From positions 1-10,013 of the forward strand of contig CAAGGY010000120.1 of assembly GCA_900769525.1 (NCBI GenBank): a stretch of 10,013 nt of DNA, in the 5' to 3' direction. Position 1 is the first letter of the stretch; each line of letters opens with the position of its first letter. The translations under genes were made by a program, and so were the position numbers. The notes beneath the pieces were generated by a model that did not search any database, was not told the DNA's origin, and saw nothing but the letters and a program-made list of their open reading frames with translations. Shown here piece by piece: positions 6,304 through 10,013 of this stretch. This stretch comes from an uncultured Alistipes sp. (GTDB lineage Bacteria > Bacteroidota > Bacteroidia > Bacteroidales > Rikenellaceae).

Positions 6304-8556
6304 ATGAAAAGATTCTTTACACACTCAATGTGGATGTTACTTGCAACGATGTTGCTCGTAACCTCTTGTAAGGAGACTCCAGAACCAGAGCCTCAGCCAG
6401 AGCCACAGCCAGAGACTGAGCTTGAGTTAACACTTAGCGTTGGCGAGGTTACATCTTCAACAATCACCTTTACTATCACTCCTAACATCGAAGATGCAAC
6501 CTACTTCGCACAGCTCTACGCTGCGGAGGAGCTCGCCGAGGAGCGTGACATTGCTATGAAGGCTGCACTTATGACTATGGAGGAGGCCTATACGGGTAAG
6601 CAGACAATCACCGTTGAGGAGCTCAACGCTGAGAGCGAGTATAAGGTACTCTACTTCGGCTACGATGCAGCCGAGAAGCGCTACACTACCGATTACATCG
6701 TTAGCGATGCTATCAAGACTGCTGATTTCGAGATTAACGAGACTCTTGAGGCAGCTTATGTCGAGAGCAGCGCTACTTGGCGTGAGGCGTGGGTCGACAT
6801 CACCCCTTCAAACAACGAGATGGAGTATATCTTCGACTTTATGGAGAAGGCTAAGTGGGAGGAGCTCTATGGCGAGAATCCTGAGGCTATCGTTGCTGAG
6901 CGCATCCGCCTTTGGGAACTCGACGTTGAGTATGGTATCGAGATCTATCCTGACTTGGATACTTGGCAGAAGTATATGCAGCTCTACCAGCAGCACGGCA
7001 CTCAGACAATCTACGTTAGCGAGTACTACAACTTGCGTTGGGGCACTGAGTATGTTATGTACGCATTCGGTATGAACGACGAGGGTTACCAGACTACTAA
7101 TGTTGTAGTTACTGAGTTCTCAACAACAACACCTGAGGCCTCTGCAAATGCACTCTCAGTTACTATTGGCGAGGTTGGCGAGGATACTGTAGCCTTCACT
7201 GTTAATGCATCGAACGACGATCCTTACTTCGTATCTATCCAGGATAAGCGCTATGTTGAGCGTTTCGGCGATGGCAAGGAGGAGTCATTCGAGGATATGA
7301 TTTGGGACTTGACTTTCAGCAAGACTGACGACCAGATCGCATCATACATCTTCAACGGCACACAGGAGCTCACTAACGAGTCTATCAGCAAGACTATCGA
7401 CACATTGCACGAGTATGTTATCGTTGTTTGGGGCTTCAACGAGGGCCCTACAACTGAGGTTTACGTATCAGAGTCATTCAAGCCTGAGGCTGAGGTGCGT
7501 GAGGTTAAGCTCTGGTTGGATGTTCTCGATGTTACACACGAGAGCGTAACTTGCAACGTTGAGGTTAACTACGACGATGCTACATTCTATGCTGCTTGCA
7601 TCACTAAGGAGCAGTTTGGCGACGACTATGGCGCAACATATTTCTATGAGGCAATGGCAAATGTAAACGCTGATGTTCTCTACACAGGTACACAGGATAT
7701 CACCTTCGAGGGTCTTAACCCTGAATCAGAGTACTACGTTGTTGCCTTCGGTTACGATGCAGAGCTTGGCGAGGCTACTACATTCCTTGAGTATAAGGAT
7801 GTACGCACTATGCCAGTGCCTTCGGATAATCTCTTCACTATCTCTGTTAGCGACATCACTTGGCGTGATGCTGTAGTTTCGGTTGCTACTGAAATCGAGG
7901 ATGGTTACATCTTCGGTATATACACTGCCGAGGAGTTTGCTGCTACTACTCCCGAGGACATCCTCGCTAAGCGTCGCAGCATCTGGGAGGACTATGCAGC
8001 ATCGTATGACAGCCCTTGGACAAACTTTATGGGCTACGATATGAAGTATGGTAACAAGACTCTCTATGCATCATACGACATTATGAAACTTCGCTGGGCT
8101 ACCGACTACGTATTCTACTGCATTGGAATGGGCGCTGATGGTAATCCAACAACTCAGATGGCAACAGCCGAGTTCTCAACAGTAACTCCTACACAGTCTG
8201 ACTGCACTTTCGAGATCACTATCGATGAAATGACTAAGAAGTCTGTAAACTTCACAGTTACCCCTTCTAACCCTGATGCTCAGTACTACGTGACTGTTCA
8301 GAGGGCAAGCGTCGTAGCACCTTATGGCCCTGACCAGGAGAAGTCGTACGACGATCTTATCGCCTACCTCATTCCTGACTACGACAACCAGATTGAGCAG
8401 CGCCTCTTTACTGGTACGCAGTCTATCGATAACTCACAGCTTAGCAACTCGGTGAGTGGCTTCTATGAGTATGTAATCGTTGTTTGGGGCTTTGATAATG
8501 GTCCTACAACTACTGCATTCGTATCTGAGGCCTTCAAGCCTGCTGATCCAGAATAG
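6304..8556 (+). CDS. large lipoprotein with duplicated FN3-like block (A-B-C-A-B-C)
   Basis: Product of 750 aa. The signal peptide ends in lipobox V-T-S-C (Cys22), followed by a Pro-Glu/Pro-Gln linker (26-38) probably acting as a stalk. Six modules follow, at about 38-138 (A), 141-280 (B), 283-395 (C), 398-503 (A'), 507-630 (B') and 634-748 (C'). Residues 38-397 and 398-750 are two copies of one block. Matching landmarks are SEYKVLYFGYDA / SEYYVVAFGYDA in A, LRWGTEYVMY / LRWATDYVFY in B and EYVIVVWGF with GPTT in both C modules, the last 352 residues apart. The neighbouring 413-aa lipoprotein has the same order once. The start 26 bp after that gene, with no promoter between, indicates one operon. 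The strands look FN3-like and no enzyme motif is seen. A binding, adhesion or structural role at the outer membrane is inferred only. Confidence 0.87.
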   Translation: MKRFFTHSMWMLLATMLLVTSCKETPEPEPQPEPQPETELELTLSVGEVTSSTITFTITPNIEDATYFAQLYAAEELAEERDIAMKAALMTMEEAYTGKQTITVEELNAESEYKVLYFGYDAAEKRYTTDYIVSDAIKTADFEINETLEAAYVESSATWREAWVDITPSNNEMEYIFDFMEKAKWEELYGENPEAIVAERIRLWELDVEYGIEIYPDLDTWQKYMQLYQQHGTQTIYVSEYYNLRWGTEYVMYAFGMNDEGYQTTNVVVTEFSTTTPEASANALSVTIGEVGEDTVAFTVNASNDDPYFVSIQDKRYVERFGDGKEESFEDMIWDLTFSKTDDQIASYIFNGTQELTNESISKTIDTLHEYVIVVWGFNEGPTTEVYVSESFKPEAEVREVKLWLDVLDVTHESVTCNVEVNYDDATFYAACITKEQFGDDYGATYFYEAMANVNADVLYTGTQDITFEGLNPESEYYVVAFGYDAELGEATTFLEYKDVRTMPVPSDNLFTISVSDITWRDAVVSVATEIEDGYIFGIYTAEEFAATTPEDILAKRRSIWEDYAASYDSPWTNFMGYDMKYGNKTLYASYDIMKLRWATDYVFYCIGMGADGNPTTQMATAEFSTVTPTQSDCTFEITIDEMTKKSVNFTVTPSNPDAQYYVTVQRASVVAPYGPDQEKSYDDLIAYLIPDYDNQIEQRLFTGTQSIDNSQLSNSVSGFYEYVIVVWGFDNGPTTTAFVSEAFKPADPE
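7411..8541 (+). repeat. diverged intragenic direct repeat (copies 1056 bp apart)
   Basis: The coding DNA for the end of module C (7411-7485) and C' (8467-8541) is the most similar part of the duplicated block. By hand count 59 of 75 bases match without gaps, against clearly lower similarity in most other parts of the block. Both encode EYVIVVWGF, GPTT, FVSE/YVSE and FKP. The coordinates span both copies. Confidence 0.7.
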
Positions 8557-8576
8557 TGGTTGCTTAAAAATATTAT

Positions 8577-8614
8577 GAGGTCTGCTTGATACGAGTGTCA
8601 AGCAGACCTCTTTT
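8577..8614 (+). terminator. Rho-independent terminator of the lipoprotein operon
   Basis: GAGGTCTGCTTGA (8577-8589) is the perfect 13-bp complement of TCAAGCAGACCTC (8598-8610). A further T-G and A-T pair leave a CGAG tetraloop (8592-8595). TTTT follows at 8611-8614. It begins 20 bases after the stop codon of the large lipoprotein gene and should separate it from the membrane-protein gene at 8648. Confidence 0.92.
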
Positions 8615-8647
8615 AAATAGATGCTATAAATATTAGTTGTGATTATT

Positions 8648-9556
8648 ATGAAGAAGTTTGCTATGCTTTTGTCTGCCCTGGCGATGGTCACTCCGCTTAT
8701 GGCGCAGAGCGATGAGGCTACGGAGCAGGTGGTTGCGACTACACCGCTCGGTGAGACTGTTCTTACAATCTTTGTGGGTGTCGTTGCCCTTGCTGCCTCG
8801 TTGGCTATCCTTGCGCATATGATCTATGATAACTTCATCCGTAAGTCGTATAACGAGGGTCGCAAGGTTATAGATTTTGTCACAAGGCGTCGTGCGGCGA
8901 ATATGCCTGAGTACTCAACTTCGGAGGAGATAGCTCGCATCAATAGCCGCCTTGATGAGGTGCTTGCAGCGTGGGATACAATCCCTGGCGAGGATGGTAA
9001 GTCGACGCTTTTCCCTCTTAAGAAGTCGGGCGTTAAGCTCGCTTGCGAGGTTATGGCCGAGGCAGAGGCTGCTATGCCTACCGATGTGCAGACTATCGAG
9101 CGTATGAACAGCATTGCCTCAATTCTAAATAGTGCCCTCAAGCGCAAGTTTAATGGCTCCAAGGCTCTTATCATCACCTCGATTATTGTCGCTATCATCC
9201 TCGCTATTATCACCAAATCGGCTACCTCTGTCGTTCCTTTTGCTGTGGGTCTTGTCATCTATTGGTTGGCGAGCCGCACCTCAACGTTTGTGCTTGTGCG
9301 CCAGGAGCTTAAGAATGGTGGTGCAAAGCGAAGCTTCCTCACTAGTATCATCGGTGGCCTCTTCGCAGGTGTTGCAGCGGCTAAAACCTACAAGACTATA
9401 ACCACCTATAGCGATGGTTCTCAGACTACAGACTACGATAACTCAGAGACTTGGATTTCACTCGCCTTCACGTTGATCGTCATCGTGATACTCGCAGTAT
9501 TTATCTGGGTATTCGCAGCAATCAATTACTTGCGCAACTACGTATTCTACATCTAA
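8648..9556 (+). CDS. multi-pass membrane protein, unknown family
   Basis: Product of 302 aa, family not recognised. Residues 1-20 (MKKF, hydrophobic core, PLMAQ) look like a cleavable Sec signal peptide. Hydrophobic segments follow at about 38-60, 172-189, 192-208, 229-247 (with GGLFAG) and 269-293. Basic clusters after the first span (RKSYNEGRK, TRRRA) and between spans 3 and 4 (RQELKNGGAKR) favour an N-out topology. Residues about 62-170 would then form a charged, mostly helical cytoplasmic domain, and residues 248-268 (rich in Thr, Ser, Tyr and Asp) an exposed loop. The ATG at 8648 was chosen because it starts the signal peptide; a GTG at 8639 is in frame but adds only three residues. The gene stands between two terminators. 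No clear promoter lies in the 33 bases before it, so it may rely on read-through or a weak start. No catalytic or transport motif is visible. Confidence 0.85.
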   Translation: MKKFAMLLSALAMVTPLMAQSDEATEQVVATTPLGETVLTIFVGVVALAASLAILAHMIYDNFIRKSYNEGRKVIDFVTRRRAANMPEYSTSEEIARINSRLDEVLAAWDTIPGEDGKSTLFPLKKSGVKLACEVMAEAEAAMPTDVQTIERMNSIASILNSALKRKFNGSKALIITSIIVAIILAIITKSATSVVPFAVGLVIYWLASRTSTFVLVRQELKNGGAKRSFLTSIIGGLFAGVAAAKTYKTITTYSDGSQTTDYDNSETWISLAFTLIVIVILAVFIWVFAAINYLRNYVFYI

Positions 9557-9590
9557 CTGGTCACTACGTTGTGCCTAAAACGAAAGAAGT

Positions 9591-9618
9591 GGCTACCTTG
9601 ATATGGGTAGACCTTTTT
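9591..9618 (+). terminator. first of two tandem terminators after the membrane-protein gene
   Basis: GGCTACC (9591-9597) pairs with GGTAGACC (9606-9613) with one bulged A (9611) and an 8-nt loop, followed by TTTTT (9614-9618). It is weaker than the hairpin that follows. Its T-run overlaps the base of that second hairpin. Confidence 0.65.
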
Positions 9619-9657
9619 CGGCGGTGAATTGATTTTCACCGCCGAAATTGTTTTTTT
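9616..9657 (+). terminator. second, strong terminator after the membrane-protein gene
   Basis: TTTCGGCGGTGAA (9616-9628) and TTCACCGCCGAAA (9635-9647) form a perfect 13-bp GC-rich stem with a 6-nt loop (TTGATT). The following TTG and seven Ts (9651-9657) complete a classic intrinsic terminator. There is no matching A-run on the left side, so it works in the rightward direction only. Confidence 0.93.
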
Positions 9658-9719
9658 AATGTTGTTACATCTGATTTTGCGTAGCCCTTTGTCTTAGAAT
9701 CTAACAATTCCCAGTTCGC

Positions 9720-9750
9720 TTTTCATTTGATAGTGTGATATATATTTTTG
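9720..9750 (+). promoter_or_regulatory. possible promoter, right end (upstream box)
   Basis: TATTTTTG at 9743-9750 fits the TAnnTTTG -7 consensus. No true TTTG sits at the right distance: TTTT at 9720-9723 is 19 bp upstream, and the TTTG at 9726-9729 is only 13 bp away. The predicted start, about 9754-9757, coincides with the left end of the inverted repeat 9757-9790. Confidence 0.4.
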
Positions 9751-9756
9751 TATTCT

Positions 9757-9790
9757 AAACAAACAATGTCCCTGGGAGTGTTGTTCGTTT
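9757..9790. repeat. imperfect inverted repeat centred at 9773
   Basis: AAACAAACAATGTCCC (9757-9772) mirrors GGGAGTGTTGTTCGTTT (9774-9790). AAAC/GTTT, AACAA/TTGTT and TCC/GGA pair, with a one-base mismatch at 9761/9786 and a small internal loop (9767-9768 against 9778-9780). As RNA it would form a hairpin with a tight CTG loop. There is no T-run after it, so it is not a terminator. It could be an operator or a 5'-leader hairpin. Confidence 0.55.
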
Positions 9791-9811
9791 GGGAAATTCT
9801 TTCTAAATTTG
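9780..9811 (+). promoter_or_regulatory. possible promoter, right end (downstream box)
   Basis: TAAATTTG at 9804-9811 is an exact TAnnTTTG box, with GTTG at 9780-9783, 20 bp upstream. This is the same imperfect -33 element as in the lipoprotein promoter. Its -33 region lies inside the right arm of the inverted repeat, so a protein bound there could block it. Predicted start near 9815-9818. Confidence 0.45.
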
Positions 9812-9935
9812 TAGTGCTATTGGATAAATAGCAGACATATTGAAAGTGTTTTTCGCAATCCTTAATCGAAAATGTGGAAGTTTTCAAGACAGTAGGATAA
9901 CGAACAGCACTCATTTCTTGTATAGCTATGTGGCT

Positions 9936-9952
9936 ATGCACAGTCTGTGCAT
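9936..9952. repeat. 17-bp palindrome
   Basis: ATGCACAG (9936-9943) and CTGTGCAT (9945-9952) are perfect complements around T9944. Just before it, GCTATG is repeated directly at 9925-9930 and 9933-9938. The form suits a dimeric regulator's site, but no function is shown and it may be chance. Confidence 0.4.
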
Positions 9953-10013
9953 GTACCCATACTATCCAAGTGTGGGGCATTGTATCGTTTATTACTGTCA
10001 GGTCTTTCTATAA

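Larger units (their letters stand above)
9658..10013. other. gene-free right end with regulatory-looking elements
   Basis: No convincing gene was found in this AT-rich stretch. It contains two TAnnTTTG boxes (9743-9750 and 9804-9811), an imperfect inverted repeat (9757-9790) and a 17-bp palindrome (9936-9952). A + frame without stops runs from 9901 to the edge, with an ATG at 9928, and would begin MWLCTVCACTHT; it is too short to judge. The whole may be the leader of a rightward gene beyond the window. Confidence 0.45.

Noticed and set aside
474..9258. Numerous 60-175 codon frames antisense to or out of frame with the five genes
   Set aside because: They are shadows of strongly coding + strand genes with signal peptides and repeats; none has its own motif or start signals.
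9723..9980. 85-codon reading frame on the - strand at the right end
   Set aside because: It has no promoter or signal upstream, no recognisable motif, and it covers the promoter boxes and inverted repeat of the + strand leader. It is most likely a chance frame.
9928..10011. Open + frame starting MWLCTVCACTHT, running to the edge
   Set aside because: Only 28 codons are visible and its start lies against the palindrome. The Cys-rich start is suggestive, but nothing supports translation; not called as a gene.

Overview
The window looks like chromosomal DNA of a Bacteroidales bacterium; a Rikenellaceae or Alistipes-like relative is plausible, but the sequence does not settle the genus. The signs are promoters of the Bacteroidetes type (TTTG, about 19-21 bp, TAnnTTTG), AT-rich leaders without clear Shine-Dalgarno sites, Sec and lipoprotein signal peptides on nearly every product, and envelope proteins built from FN3-like and WG repeats. 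All five complete protein genes are on the + strand. Only a truncated tRNA gene at the left edge is on the - strand.

Layout. Positions 1-28 hold the 5' end of a tRNA gene reading out of the window, with a textbook promoter (55-85) and phased A-tracts behind it. An AT-rich gap follows, ending in a + strand promoter (390-421). This drives a two-gene unit (450-2654 and 2664-4802, 9 bp apart) encoding paralogous secreted proteins: an alpha-helical repeat half followed by degenerate WG beta repeats. A strong terminator (4829-4868) closes it. A second promoter (4921-4953) drives two lipoprotein genes 26 bp apart (5036-6277 and 6304-8556). Their products share one three-module plan, A-B-C in the first and A-B-C-A-B-C in the second. 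A near-perfect hairpin terminator (8577-8614) follows. A lone gene (8648-9556) then encodes a membrane protein with a signal peptide, about five membrane spans and a charged, probably cytoplasmic domain; it ends in two overlapping terminators (9591-9657). The last 356 bases hold no convincing gene, but contain two promoter-like boxes, a long imperfect inverted repeat and a short perfect palindrome, and may be the leader of a gene beyond the right edge.

How they may work together. Everything encoded here points to the cell envelope: periplasmic or surface repeat proteins, lipid-anchored multi-domain proteins probably on the outer membrane, and an inner-membrane protein. No enzyme active site, transposase, CRISPR array or known defence gene was recognised. 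The strongest novelty is architectural: two separate tandem-duplication events, one of whole genes (WG pair) and one of a three-domain block (lipoprotein pair). No function can be assigned from sequence alone.
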